The position numbers and the translations under genes were made by a program. A stretch of DNA of 64,000 nt from Bacteroidia bacterium (lineage in GTDB: Bacteria; Bacteroidota; Bacteroidia; Chitinophagales; Saprospiraceae). This document shows positions 42,521-51,705 of this stretch, piece by piece. The stretch covers positions 1 through 64,000 of the forward strand of contig JAUIKE010000019.1 of NCBI GenBank assembly GCA_030430845.1. The letters are read 5' to 3'. Below the pieces are notes generated by a model. The model saw only the letters and a program-made list of their open reading frames with translations, did not search any database and was not told the DNA's origin. Every line of letters begins with the position of its first letter. Position 1 is the first letter of the stretch.

Positions 42521-43354
42521 TTAGCTTAGCTTTAATTCCATTTCGTATTGATTAATGTAATTATCCAGACCCAGATATTCAAGGGTCTGGTTTTTAGCCG
42601 TTTCTCTGCTGTCCACATTTACGATTTTAAGCTCAGTAGACACCTGGGCGATGCCTTCAAACAATAAAGTCCAATGCATGGGGTAGCGGCGGTCCGAAAT
42701 ATCAAACTGAGCGAGATAGCCTGTTTGAGGATTAATGACGAAGTAGCCGATACCTTCCTGATTTTGTGCTACTTCGTATAAATCATAGGCATTTTCTTGC
42801 TGTAGGATACCAGCTTGAACATGATCCCAGGAGTAAAAGGGCTGCCCTTCGTAAGCATCCCAGTTAAAAAAGTGGAGGTCCATCTTTTTTAACTGGACGG
42901 TATGTTCGTTTTTTGAAGTAAGGCTTCCTTTATAACACCTGAGCTCCCTAATAACGGAAAAGCCGGCTCTTTGATAAGCTTTTATGGCTTTTTCATTCTC
43001 CTGGATCACTTCCAGCGCACAGATTTGCACCCCTCTTTCCTTTAATTCAGGAAGGGCTTTTTCATACATCTTTTGTACGATCCGCTGACCTCTGGCTGAG
43101 GGGATCACCCCGGTACCGGTGTTAAAGGCTGTATACAGGCCGTTTCTCAAGTCAACTCCGTGAACCATAAAACCAACTAATTCCTCTTTTTCAAAAGCTC
43201 CGTAGGATGCCCGGTAGTCCACTCGTGCACCTTTCCACCTTTGTTTCCAATAGGCAGGATCAGCCGGCATTTTGACGAAGTAATCCGAAAAGGATTGAGT
43301 TAGACATTGGACAACAACTTCAAGGGGCGTTTCAGTCAGCGAATGAATTTCCAT
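42521..43354 (-). CDS. GNAT-family N-acetyltransferase
   Basis: A 277-residue protein whose N-terminal half is a GNAT domain: VDYRASYGAFEKEELVGFMVHG, the acetyl-CoA loop in TGVIPSARGQRIVQKMYEKALPEL and EVIQENEKAIKAYQRAGFSVIR. The C-terminal half (about 150-277) may be a second, weaker GNAT-like domain ending VNVDSRETAKNQTLEYLG. Substrate unknown. Its stop lies 1 bp from the FtsX permease stop with no terminator between them. Confidence 0.85.
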   Translation of the reverse strand: MEIHSLTETPLEVVVQCLTQSFSDYFVKMPADPAYWKQRWKGARVDYRASYGAFEKEELVGFMVHGVDLRNGLYTAFNTGTGVIPSARGQRIVQKMYEKALPELKERGVQICALEVIQENEKAIKAYQRAGFSVIRELRCYKGSLTSKNEHTVQLKKMDLHFFNWDAYEGQPFYSWDHVQAGILQQENAYDLYEVAQNQEGIGYFVINPQTGYLAQFDISDRRYPMHWTLLFEGIAQVSTELKIVNVDSRETAKNQTLEYLGLDNYINQYEMELKLS

Positions 43355-43565
43355 GTGCAGATTTTATCAATGGACAAAAGTCGGAGGTTCCTAATATAGG
43401 CTTTTTTTTATACAAGCCCGTAGTTTACTCACCTCTGCTGCCTGCAGCCAATAAGTTTCAATCGGTTCACTAAAAAAATTAATGGGAGTTGTGTATTTTC
43501 AAGCTTATAAGACATGAGTGGGAGATCTTATGTAGCCTCCCTGAATCACATACAAGCAACTAATC

Positions 43566-44816
43566 ATGATGAAAACAAAACACTTCAGTCTCTATTCCTT
43601 TGGGCTGCTGATTGCAGCCGGTTTATTTTCTTTTTTGGGGAATCCAAGCATCGTTCAGGCCCAATCCATTGTTTTGACGAATGCCAACATCGTAAATGGG
43701 GTGACCGATGAAGTTCTAAGCAATGCCAGTATACTAATTGAAAATGGGAAAATCAAAACCATCAGCACAGCGGGGATTGCTCCTCCGGCAGGTGCCCAGG
43801 TGTATGACCTGAATGGAAAATATGTCATGCCGGGCATGATCGACGCTCATGTACACCTGGGCGACCTGGCCGCTGCCAAAAGAGCCTTGATATCCGGAGT
43901 AACGACGGTGCGGAGTATGGGGGTGGCTCATTTCATGGATGTAGGTATGCGAGAATTGGCCAAATCCGGTAAGCTTGACATGCCGGAGGTGCTGGCGGCA
44001 GGATACCATGTTCGTCTGAGGCCGGCCGATGAGCTCTTCATGGATCATCCCGAACTGAGCGATTGGATCGGTCAGGATGTAAAAGGGGAGGAGGCTATGA
44101 AAAAAATGGCGGATGTCATGGCTTCCCACCAGGTTGATTGGATCAAGACCAACGCCACCGCCCGAGCCGGTCTGCCTCAAACGGACCCCCGAGAGCCTTA
44201 CTACAATACATCAGAAATGAAAGCTTTGGTCGATGCAGGCGCTCAAAATAGTATCCCGGTGGCTGCTCACGCGCATGGAGATGAGGGCGGCCGAGCAGCC
44301 GTCGAAGGGGGCGTTCGCAGTATCGAGCACGGTACTTACCTGAGTAAAGAAACACTGGAACTTATGGCCGAAAAGGGTACCTACCTGGTGCCGACCATCG
44401 CGGTAGTGAATGACCTGACCATGCCCGGTGGAGATTACGATCAACCTTTGCTGATGATCCGAGGACGCCACATGCTCCCTCGTGTACGGGAAATGGCCCG
44501 GAATGCCCATCGGGCAGGCGTAAAAATCGTGGCAGCAACCGATACAGGCTACGGCGCTGAGAGTACCCTCCGCCTGGGGCAGGAACTGGAAGAACTGGTC
44601 GGTATCGGTATGAGCAATCTGGAGGTCATCCAGGCAGCGACCTCTCGTGCCGCCGAACTGCTCCAGATCGACGATCATACCGGCCGCATCGCAGAAGGCC
44701 TGGATGCCGATCTGCTGATTACTGAGCGCAATCCGCTGGATAATGTGAAAGCGGTGTATGATCCCTTGATGATCATTAATAATGGTAAGGTGGTGGTGAA
44801 TAGATTGAGCTGGTAG
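43566..44816 (+). CDS. Secreted amidohydrolase (imidazolonepropionase/prolidase-like)
   Basis: A 416-residue metal-dependent hydrolase. A signal peptide covers about 1-32 (ending VQAQS). The amidohydrolase set is present: MPGMIDAHVHLG (metal-binding His pair near 93-95), GVTTVRSMG, a Lys in VDWIKTNATA that may be carboxylated, PVAAHAHGDEG and SIEHGTYL (two further His), and Asp in KIVAATDTGYG. Members act on peptidic or cyclic amides outside the cytoplasm. It starts at ATG 43566 (or the next codon). It converges with the serine hydrolase/PD40 gene. Confidence 0.9.
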   Translation: MMKTKHFSLYSFGLLIAAGLFSFLGNPSIVQAQSIVLTNANIVNGVTDEVLSNASILIENGKIKTISTAGIAPPAGAQVYDLNGKYVMPGMIDAHVHLGDLAAAKRALISGVTTVRSMGVAHFMDVGMRELAKSGKLDMPEVLAAGYHVRLRPADELFMDHPELSDWIGQDVKGEEAMKKMADVMASHQVDWIKTNATARAGLPQTDPREPYYNTSEMKALVDAGAQNSIPVAAHAHGDEGGRAAVEGGVRSIEHGTYLSKETLELMAEKGTYLVPTIAVVNDLTMPGGDYDQPLLMIRGRHMLPRVREMARNAHRAGVKIVAATDTGYGAESTLRLGQELEELVGIGMSNLEVIQAATSRAAELLQIDDHTGRIAEGLDADLLITERNPLDNVKAVYDPLMIINNGKVVVNRLSW

Positions 44817-44827
44817 ATTCAGATAAA

Positions 44828-44857
44828 AAGGTAAGGGCCGTTAGCAGCCCTTACCTT
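44828..44857. terminator. Convergent terminator, 11-bp stem
   Basis: 44828-44838 pairs with 44847-44857 around an 8-nt loop. The right arm includes the stop codon (44851-44853) of the minus-strand gene. Confidence 0.75.
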
Positions 44858-46737
44858 CTTAAAATTTCTTTCAAGGCAATCCGATATAACTCCACATTGT
44901 TATTGTTGATCTGGATCATAAAATCCTTGTGCCGGTTGCTGGCAAAGTATAGGTAATCGCCATGGATTTTGGGGGTCAGGTCGCTACCACCCGAACTTAA
45001 GAGCGTAAGGTGCTGGGCTTCCTGCCATACTCCATCTTTTTTGTAACTAATGTATAGATCACCTGAAGGAGAGATACCTTCATCGCGGCCGCTTGCCTCC
45101 CATATGATAAAGTTGCCGTCCGGTTCGATGCAGCTGCCCCATTCTCCATGAGGGGTGTTGATGGCCTGACTCAAATTGACGGGGGCTTGATATGCACCGT
45201 TTTTCCATTTGGACATCCAGATGTCTCCCGATCCTTTCCCTCCTTCTCTGTATGAACCGAAATATAGGTTACCTTCCCGGTCGGTAGTAGGACTGTATTC
45301 CGAAGCTTCAGAGTTGACCGTCAGGCCGAGATGCCTGGGCTTGCCCCAGCCGTCAGCCGTTTTTTCAATATACCAAATGTCGCTGTTATCTTTAGCTGCT
45401 TCACCGCTGTTGACGGGGCGCCTGGAGGTGAAGAACAATTTTTTTCCATCCGGCGTGATAAATGGGTTGCTTTCGGAATATGTGCCGGAGAAAGGAGCTA
45501 CCTGAGGTTTGGACCAGCTACCATATTTTAGTCTTTTGGAGTGATAAATGGTGCTTTTTCGGCTCATGGAAAAAAAAGTGTCCTTCCTGGCAAAAAATAG
45601 TTCTTGTTCATCCGGACTGAGGGTAACAGAAGTTTCGACTTCGTCGGTCAGTACATCCGGTGCAAACAATTCGGGCTCGAGTTTTTGCTTATATTTTTCC
45701 GGTAAAATGTAATTAGTGTAAATAGTAAGGGGGAGGGAAGATTGCTGGAGGTTCCAGGCCGTGATAACGACTGCCATTTTTTCTTCTGGGTGGACTATTA
45801 AATGCTGTCCGCCTGCTCCACGTGCCATAAAAATGGAGTTGGGGATATTGGGATAATCTTCGCTTAAAGGAGGTCCTACCGACCACCAAAAATAACCATA
45901 GCCGAATTTGTAGAAGCGGTTGTCAATATTGCCGTTCACATAGGTAGAAGTCGCTTCCTGAACCCAGCCTTCCGGCAGGATTCGTTTTCCTTCCCACACA
46001 CCATCTTGAAGGTATAATTGCCCGATTTTGGCCAAATCTTTGGATGTGAGAAAAAGTAGGGCGCCTCCGTTATTAGCCGGTCCGCCATTACCTCCCCAGT
46101 AACGAAATTGTTCAATGTCTAATGGATCAAACAAATATTTCTTTGCAAAGGCATCAATATCCATCCCCGACACTTCTTGAATGATACCCGTGATCAGAAC
46201 CGGTGCGGCATTCCCGTAATTGAAGCGGGTACCCGGCTCTTCTCGCATGGGCGTATTCAGGATCATTTCGTACCAATCGCCCTCTGTTTCCAGTATCATT
46301 CTCCAGGTATTGTCGGGACTGTCCCAAGGAGCTTCCTTCCAGGCCATACCGGTACGCTGAGTGAGCAGATCTTTGATGGTCATGGCATCAAGCAGACTAT
46401 CGGGGTACTCGATTTTTTTGTCTGAGAAAAACGACAAAACAGGCTGTTCCACACTTTCGATGAGACCTTGATGTAAAGCTATCCCGAGTAAGGTTGATGT
46501 AATACTTTTCGTTGCTGATTGTAACTGATGAACAGAATCGGCCGGCCAGTCATTGAAATATTGTTCGAAGATGGTTTTATGGTCCTTAATGATTAGCAAA
46601 CTGTGTACTTCTCCGAAGCTTCCAGATTCAATGGCGGTAACGGCTTCTTCCATTTTAGGCAGCAGTTCGGTTTGAGCAATGGCTTGATAGAATGAAAGTA
46701 AAAACGCGAATAGAATGATAAAGCCTGGCTTCATCAT
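44851..46737 (-). CDS. Serine hydrolase (beta-lactamase class C fold) fused to PD40 repeats
   Basis: A 628-residue secreted protein with signal peptide (about 1-21, ending AIAQ). Residues 30-350 are a beta-lactamase/esterase domain with SATK (Ser-x-x-Lys, near residue 77), NYGNAAPV (Tyr) and RGAGGQHL (the His/Lys-Ser-Gly-like box). From about 360 to 628 are PD40/TolB-like blades (SPDEQELFFARK, NPFITPDGKKLFFTSRR, YSPTTDREGNLYFGS, CIEPDGNFIIWEA), forming a beta-propeller. The joining of the two in one chain is unusual. I chose ATG 46737, leaving eight residues of the longer frame out. Confidence 0.88.
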   Translation of the reverse strand: MMKPGFIILFAFLLSFYQAIAQTELLPKMEEAVTAIESGSFGEVHSLLIIKDHKTIFEQYFNDWPADSVHQLQSATKSITSTLLGIALHQGLIESVEQPVLSFFSDKKIEYPDSLLDAMTIKDLLTQRTGMAWKEAPWDSPDNTWRMILETEGDWYEMILNTPMREEPGTRFNYGNAAPVLITGIIQEVSGMDIDAFAKKYLFDPLDIEQFRYWGGNGGPANNGGALLFLTSKDLAKIGQLYLQDGVWEGKRILPEGWVQEATSTYVNGNIDNRFYKFGYGYFWWSVGPPLSEDYPNIPNSIFMARGAGGQHLIVHPEEKMAVVITAWNLQQSSLPLTIYTNYILPEKYKQKLEPELFAPDVLTDEVETSVTLSPDEQELFFARKDTFFSMSRKSTIYHSKRLKYGSWSKPQVAPFSGTYSESNPFITPDGKKLFFTSRRPVNSGEAAKDNSDIWYIEKTADGWGKPRHLGLTVNSEASEYSPTTDREGNLYFGSYREGGKGSGDIWMSKWKNGAYQAPVNLSQAINTPHGEWGSCIEPDGNFIIWEASGRDEGISPSGDLYISYKKDGVWQEAQHLTLLSSGGSDLTPKIHGDYLYFASNRHKDFMIQINNNNVELYRIALKEILRR

Positions 46738-46848
46738 CCCATGGGTGATTGGGTAAGTCATAATAGTGAGTGATTTGGTAGTTTCTATAGTAGATGTTTC
46801 ATGAGGGCTTTTTGGCGTGAAAACCAGGTTTTGTACTACAAATGCTGC

Positions 46849-47763
46849 CTAAAAAATAGACAAGCCGGTTTTGGTCGTTAATAATTCCAGGGCCAGCATG
46901 CCCAGGGCGGAATTTCCTTTTTTATTTAAGCGCGGACTCCAGACCGCTACACTAAAGTTACCTGGGTAAATAGCTGCGATGCCGCCTCCGACGCCACTTT
47001 TGCCGGGCAAGCCCACCCGGAAAGAAAATTCGCCGGCCTCGTCGTAGAAGCCGCAGGTCAGCATAACGGCGTTGAGGCGCTTGGTTTGGCTGGTAGTCAG
47101 AATTTCTTCACCGGTATCAAATATTTTGCCATGATTGGCATACAATAAAAAGGTGTTGGCCAGTTCGCTACAGCTCAATTCGAGGGCACACTGATGAAAA
47201 TAAAAATCAAGGACCTCCTCAATGTCCGCATGGATATTCCCAAAAGACTTCATGAGGTTGATCAGGGCTGCATTCCTGAAGCCCCATTCTTTTTCGGATT
47301 GGGCAACTTTTTCATTGTACTGAATATCGTCTCTGCCTGCTATCTTTCGAACAAAATTCAGGAAGTCCTTTTTAGGATCTTCCAGGTTGCTGACAAGAAT
47401 ATCCGCGATCACCAGGGCCCCTGAATTGATCAGGGGGTTGCGGGGAATACCGTTTTCATTTTCTAATAAAACCAGAGAATTGAAGGGATCGCCGGAGGGC
47501 TCGACGTCGACGCGCTGCCAAACTTCAGTTCCGATCAGGTTGATGGCCATGGTCAGGGAGAATACTTTGGATATGGATTGGATGGAGAACCTTTCTTCAC
47601 TATCTCCGAATGCGTATTGACCTTTTTCAAAACAACACAAGTGCATGCCCAATTTATTGGGATCAATATTGCCTAATTCAGGAATATAAGAGGCGACTTT
47701 CCCCCATTTGGGTTCGTCCCTTACCTCTGATTCAATTTCTCTTAGAATGCTCTGGTAATCCAT
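46849..47763 (-). CDS. glsA: Glutaminase A
   Basis: A 304-residue serine-dependent glutaminase (beta-lactamase-like fold), converting glutamine to glutamate and ammonia. Diagnostic parts: GKVASYIPELGNIDP near the start, the catalytic SIQSISKVFSL (Ser-x-x-Lys), EPSGDPFNSL, GIPRNPLINSGALVI, NAALINLMKSFGN, LTCGFYDEAGEFSFRVGLPGKSGVGGGI and IAAIYPG. I chose ATG 47763 (DYQSILREIE) over 47781. Two hairpins stand just upstream. Confidence 0.95.
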   Translation of the reverse strand: MDYQSILREIESEVRDEPKWGKVASYIPELGNIDPNKLGMHLCCFEKGQYAFGDSEERFSIQSISKVFSLTMAINLIGTEVWQRVDVEPSGDPFNSLVLLENENGIPRNPLINSGALVIADILVSNLEDPKKDFLNFVRKIAGRDDIQYNEKVAQSEKEWGFRNAALINLMKSFGNIHADIEEVLDFYFHQCALELSCSELANTFLLYANHGKIFDTGEEILTTSQTKRLNAVMLTCGFYDEAGEFSFRVGLPGKSGVGGGIAAIYPGNFSVAVWSPRLNKKGNSALGMLALELLTTKTGLSIF

Positions 47764-47786
47764 GATTTTTGGATTTATCATTGAGT

Positions 47787-47829
47787 TAAGTATAATTTTT
47801 CCCAGCGTAGCGGGGAAAAATTATACTTA
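47787..47829. repeat. 17-bp perfect hairpin before glsA
   Basis: 47787-47803 pairs with 47813-47829; the loop can form two more G-C pairs. It lies 23 nt upstream of the glsA ATG and shares its last three bases with the next hairpin. No U-tract. Confidence 0.8.
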
Positions 47830-47859
47830 GGACGATCCGCCGGCAGCGGATCGTCCTAA
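47827..47859. terminator. 14-bp perfect hairpin after the SDR gene
   Basis: 47827-47840 pairs with 47846-47859 with a 5-nt loop, 28 nt downstream of the SDR stop. With the hairpin at 47787 it forms a tandem pair that would stop transcripts from the SDR/FMO genes. Confidence 0.75.
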
Positions 47860-47887
47860 AGTTAAATTTGCTTAGTTACCGACTACC

Positions 47888-48673
47888 TTATTTGTATTTA
47901 ATCACAGATTTAGAAATAGGCAATTGCCACCGCATCGGAACAACACCGACGAGGAAGGCGAATAATTTAGTTTTTGTACCTACATACCAATGAATGCGAT
48001 TGCTTCGGGAGGCTTTCCAGACTACTTTGGCTACTTGCGTGGGTGTAAGCCGGGCATTTTTTTCGGTCATGTGCCTATATTTTTCCTTAAAATCATAGAC
48101 CATCCGGGTTTTGACAAAAAGCGGCAACAGATCACTCACTCGGATATCATATTTTTTCAAGGAGATCGCCCAACCTTCGGTCAGGCTCTTTACTGCGGAC
48201 TTAGTAGCGGCATACACGCTCAACTCCGGATTCCCAATGAGTGCAGAGGCGGAAGACATGTTGATGATCCTGGATTTGGGCGTTTTCTTAAGAGCCGGCA
48301 AGGTATGATAGGTCATGCTGATCAGGCCCGACAGGTTAACGTCGATGAGCCTTTGTTGTACCTTTAGGGAGAGTTGGTCAAAATCACCGACTTCGATCAG
48401 GCCGGCATTGTTGACGAGGAGGTCCACCCGGCCATGGGTTTTTTGGGTGATGTACTCAATCGTTTTGAGGATATCTTCTTCTTTTGTGATATCACATTGG
48501 ATATAACATCGTTGCTCGTCCGGGATTTCCAGTGCGGCTTCGGTGAGTTCGCCGATGTCCAGGTCGAGCATGGCGACGAACCAGCCTTTTCCTGCGAATT
48601 GTTTGGAGATCGCTTTCCCGATTCCCCGGGCAGCTCCTGTAACGATGATTACTTTTTGGGTAAAATCAGACAT
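47888..48673 (-). CDS. Short-chain dehydrogenase/reductase
   Basis: A 261-residue classical SDR. It has the NAD(P) motif VTGAARGIGKAI at about 11-22, CDIT after the fourth strand, NNAG (LLVNNAGLIEVG), catalytic Ser in INMSSASALIG and YAATK (Tyr-x-x-x-Lys). The C-terminal tail is basic and hydrophobic (FLVGVVPMRWQLPISKSVIKYK), which may touch membrane. Its start overlaps the FMO gene by 8 nt, so the two are translationally coupled and probably act in one pathway: an FMO/Baeyer-Villiger oxidation linked with alcohol/ketone exchange by the SDR. Confidence 0.92.
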   Translation of the reverse strand: MSDFTQKVIIVTGAARGIGKAISKQFAGKGWFVAMLDLDIGELTEAALEIPDEQRCYIQCDITKEEDILKTIEYITQKTHGRVDLLVNNAGLIEVGDFDQLSLKVQQRLIDVNLSGLISMTYHTLPALKKTPKSRIINMSSASALIGNPELSVYAATKSAVKSLTEGWAISLKKYDIRVSDLLPLFVKTRMVYDFKEKYRHMTEKNARLTPTQVAKVVWKASRSNRIHWYVGTKTKLFAFLVGVVPMRWQLPISKSVIKYK

Positions 48674-50000
48674 GTGCGCTGGATTTTGACTTAGGTTGTT
48701 TGCTGATGTAATTTTTGGGAAGGTGTTTTAAAAGTTGCTTTCTAAATTTATGGTAGTCCACTGTAATGGTATGTCGTGGGGTGTCTAATTGTTTGTAGTG
48801 AGGATGATTTATTTCTTTTTGACATAAGGCGTTGATATTTGCCGGGCGTTTCCATTTGCCGGCTAATTCGCGTGCCATGATCTTGGCCTGTAGTTCGGCG
48901 CCCGGCCAAATACAACCTAGGGGTTGGAACATACCGATGAAGTATAGGTTTGAGTAGGTTTCATGAAACATTTTTAGCCAGAGCGGGACGGGCCCGGAGC
49001 TGTAATCAATGAATTCTTGATCAAAGAAGGGATGGCTGAGAATATAACCGGTACAGGCGATGATAGTGTCGAAATCCTCCTGACTGCCGTCTTTGAAGTA
49101 GACGGTAGGTCCTTCCATTTTCTCGACATCTACTTTTGGGTGGACTTTCCCGTGCCGGATGCGATACAACAATTCATCATTGATGGTCGGGTGAGTGGCT
49201 CCGAATGGGTGATCCGGAATCTGGAGGCCGTACAATTTATTGGACCCGTTGGTAAGTTTGACCAGTATTTCTGATAGAATGTTCCGGAACCAGAGGGGCA
49301 TCCAGGCTAGGTTTTCGCCGACTTTGTCTGTAGGTTTTCCCATAAAAAATTTAGGGATGATGCGATAACCCCGGCGCATGCTGATGGCGGTTCGGGCGCT
49401 CACCCGGCTCGTTTCGACGGCTACATCACAGGCTGAGTTACCTCCTCCGATTACTAAAACTCTTTTTCCTTCAAATGGCGCTGCCTTTTTAAACTGATGA
49501 GAATGCAGGAATTCACCGGAAAAAGAGCCAGGATATTCTGGATACCGCGGTTTCCAGTGATGTCCGTTGCAGACAACTAGGTCGGTGAAGTATTCTGTTT
49601 TTTCCAGTCCGTTTTGCTTAAGCTTTACTTCCCATTTGTCATCCCTGACTCTTTCACAATGTAGTACCATAGTTCCGAACTCAATGTGATCATACAATTT
49701 GAAATGCCGGGCATAGGCCTGGAAGTATCGCCTCAGCTCATCATGAGAGGGGTAATCGGACACATTGGGATCGAAATCGTCAAAGGTGAAGTCTTCGTAT
49801 TGTGATAAGGTCTTGGAGCTAATGATATGTGTGGTTTCAAAAACGCTGGAGTGGCTTTCTTCCTCCGAGTAGATCCAGTTGCCACCGACTTCGCTGTTCC
49901 TATCATAGGTAACGGCCTCGATGCCCTCGTCCAGCAGGTTCTTCAGGGCAGTAATCCCGGAAGGCCCGGCACCGATCACACATACTCTTTTGTTCATCAT
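48666..50000 (-). CDS. Flavin-containing monooxygenase (FMO/BVMO-like)
   Basis: A 444-residue two-dinucleotide-binding flavoprotein. FAD motif VIGAGPSGITALKNLL near residue 7; VGGNWIYSEEE follows; the FMO fingerprint FxGxxxHxxx(Y/F) reads FSGEFLHSHQF; the NADPH motif VIGGGNSACDVAVE comes directly after; CTGYILSHPF lies towards the C-terminus. Such enzymes oxygenate soft nucleophiles or ketones. The downstream SDR overlaps it by 8 nt. Two ATG codons in a row give a start at 50000 or 49997. Confidence 0.92.
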   Translation of the reverse strand: MMNKRVCVIGAGPSGITALKNLLDEGIEAVTYDRNSEVGGNWIYSEEESHSSVFETTHIISSKTLSQYEDFTFDDFDPNVSDYPSHDELRRYFQAYARHFKLYDHIEFGTMVLHCERVRDDKWEVKLKQNGLEKTEYFTDLVVCNGHHWKPRYPEYPGSFSGEFLHSHQFKKAAPFEGKRVLVIGGGNSACDVAVETSRVSARTAISMRRGYRIIPKFFMGKPTDKVGENLAWMPLWFRNILSEILVKLTNGSNKLYGLQIPDHPFGATHPTINDELLYRIRHGKVHPKVDVEKMEGPTVYFKDGSQEDFDTIIACTGYILSHPFFDQEFIDYSSGPVPLWLKMFHETYSNLYFIGMFQPLGCIWPGAELQAKIMARELAGKWKRPANINALCQKEINHPHYKQLDTPRHTITVDYHKFRKQLLKHLPKNYISKQPKSKSSAHV

Positions 50001-50126
50001 AATGGTTAGGTAAAATAATATAATAAGTTAACCGTCATCCAGCCGGAAACGGCGGGTTGATTGATAACCTAAAGGACTTTCAATCTGTAATGATAAAAAA
50101 ATAAAATGATTTTTGTTCAGCTTACG

Positions 50127-50156
50127 AAAACCTTCCAAAACCTTCCAAAACCTTCC
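50127..50156. repeat. Three exact copies of AAAACCTTCC
   Basis: Perfect decamer tandem repeat at 50127-50136, 50137-50146 and 50147-50156, followed by AA. Confidence 0.9.
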
Positions 50157-50228
50157 AATTTCGGACAAAAGCGGACAGGCAGGCTGGATTTTGGACAAAA
50201 GGGGGTACCTTTGTGGAGCGAAAGGGCC

Positions 50229-50269
50229 CGCTAGTGACCTGGTGACTCCGAGTCATCAGGTCACTAGCG
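50229..50269. repeat. 19-bp hairpin with one G·T pair
   Basis: 50229-50247 pairs with 50251-50269 around a 3-nt loop; the only departure is a G·T pair (50242/50256). It lies 84 bp before the VOC gene start. No U-tract follows. Confidence 0.75.
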
Positions 50270-50352
50270 CCCGACTCCAAAAATATTCCACCGTCCGATA
50301 CCCACTTCCCCTCCTAATTTTTATCTTGCCTGTCACAAATACCCATAAAAAC

Positions 50353-51705
50353 ATGACCAGATCTTCTGTTATTCTGTTATTCTGTTTTTCTCTTCTGTTT
50401 TCCTGCCGGCAGTCCTCCAATGACCAATCATTCCAGTTGGGCATCATTGCGGGCTTTGCTGAACTGGTTCATAGCGGCACCAAACAACTCGCCCTTAGTG
50501 AACCGATGAGCACTGCCGAGATGGACGCCTTGATGGGCGAAGCGCAGATCATCGCCGAAAGAAATAATGTTCGACTTTTTCGGGAGAAGGATTTGCTGAC
50601 GACCGACCTGTTTCCGGAAGATGTAGCAGAAGGAAAAGAAGTCCTGCTAATTTATAGTGGACTGACCCTGGATGCCTATCAGGAGTTGAAAGAAGATAAG
50701 CAGAAGCTGGTATCTTCGGGCCAATATGAAGGCCCGGCCCGCGAGCAGATCGCCCGCCGCTTTGGTCGCCTGCTGAGTTATCCGGAGTATCGGATTAATG
50801 AATTACTCGCTCAGCAAACGGACTTCAGAACCTTATCCGACTTTAACGTACAGGCTACCAACGTTTTTTTCTATTATAAAAACCTGGCGGCCGCCACGGC
50901 TTTTTATGAGGAGGTCCTGGGACTGGAAAAAGTGTCCGATTATGGGATGGCCACCATCTTTCGCATCGCTGAATCTTCTTTTCTTATACTGGTGGATGAG
51001 GCGGAAGGAATGCACAGCGCCGAAGAGCCCAAAACCGTTGCCCTGGCCCTACTCACTGATCAGTTGGCCGGTTGGTACGATTATTTGCAAGAGCAGAAGG
51101 TTTCGATCAAGTATGGATATACCCCTCGTACCGGTAATGCACACGACGGATTTGTGGCTGTAGATCCAGAAGGGTATTTGCTTGAATTTGAAGTGTTTAA
51201 ACAGCATCCAGAGAACGAACGCTTTATGCCTGTTTTGAATAAAACCGAACACCTTCTCCCTCAACATGCTTCTTCCAAAGTCCCAGAGGGCCTTGGTTTT
51301 AAAGCGGCCATCACCTGGCTGTATTATAAAGATTTGCTGGGGATGGAAAACTTTTACGAACAGGTGCTAGGCTTTGAACTAGTAGCAGACCAGGGCTGGA
51401 CGAAGATATACAAGGTGACGGATACCGGCTTTATCGGCCTGGTCGACGAACGCAGAGGCATGCATAGTTTTACCGAAGAAAAAGCAGTCACCCTTTCCTT
51501 TTTTATAGAAGATGTGGAAGGCTGGTTTGATTACGTTAAAAAGAAAGCGCCCTTTGAATTGAGGTCGGAGGAATTGGAAGTTGGGCCGGAGTCAAAATAT
51601 AAAGCTTTCGTGGGCTATGACCCTGAAGGGTATTTTATGGAGTTTGATCGCTTTTTTCCACATGCTGACAACGAAACCTTGTTGAAGTACGTAGAAGGGA
51701 GTTAG
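50353..51705 (+). CDS. Lipoprotein with two VOC (glyoxalase-like) domains
   Basis: A 450-residue lipoprotein. The signal ends in a lipobox (LLFSCRQSS, Cys near 18). Residues 30-160 are helical, with no known domain (EMDALMGEAQIIAERNNVRLFR). Two VOC domains follow, at about 165-290 (VFFYYKNLAAATAFYEEVLGLEK) and 317-445 (AAITWLYYKDLLGMENFYEQVLGFEL), each ending with DPEGYLLEFE-type strands. VOC pairs form metal- or ligand-binding cups; being on the cell surface or periplasm is unusual for this fold. The start at 50353 was chosen because the lipoprotein signal begins there. Confidence 0.85.
   Translation: MTRSSVILLFCFSLLFSCRQSSNDQSFQLGIIAGFAELVHSGTKQLALSEPMSTAEMDALMGEAQIIAERNNVRLFREKDLLTTDLFPEDVAEGKEVLLIYSGLTLDAYQELKEDKQKLVSSGQYEGPAREQIARRFGRLLSYPEYRINELLAQQTDFRTLSDFNVQATNVFFYYKNLAAATAFYEEVLGLEKVSDYGMATIFRIAESSFLILVDEAEGMHSAEEPKTVALALLTDQLAGWYDYLQEQKVSIKYGYTPRTGNAHDGFVAVDPEGYLLEFEVFKQHPENERFMPVLNKTEHLLPQHASSKVPEGLGFKAAITWLYYKDLLGMENFYEQVLGFELVADQGWTKIYKVTDTGFIGLVDERRGMHSFTEEKAVTLSFFIEDVEGWFDYVKKKAPFELRSEELEVGPESKYKAFVGYDPEGYFMEFDRFFPHADNETLLKYVEGS

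Larger units (their letters stand above)
50001..50352. other. Divergent intergenic region with a repeat and a long hairpin
   Basis: 352 bp between the FMO start and the VOC lipoprotein start. It contains three exact decamers (50127-50156) and a near-perfect hairpin (50229-50269). The reading frame of the next gene is open through part of it (from 50113) but has no signal peptide there, so I treat it as non-coding. Confidence 0.6.
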
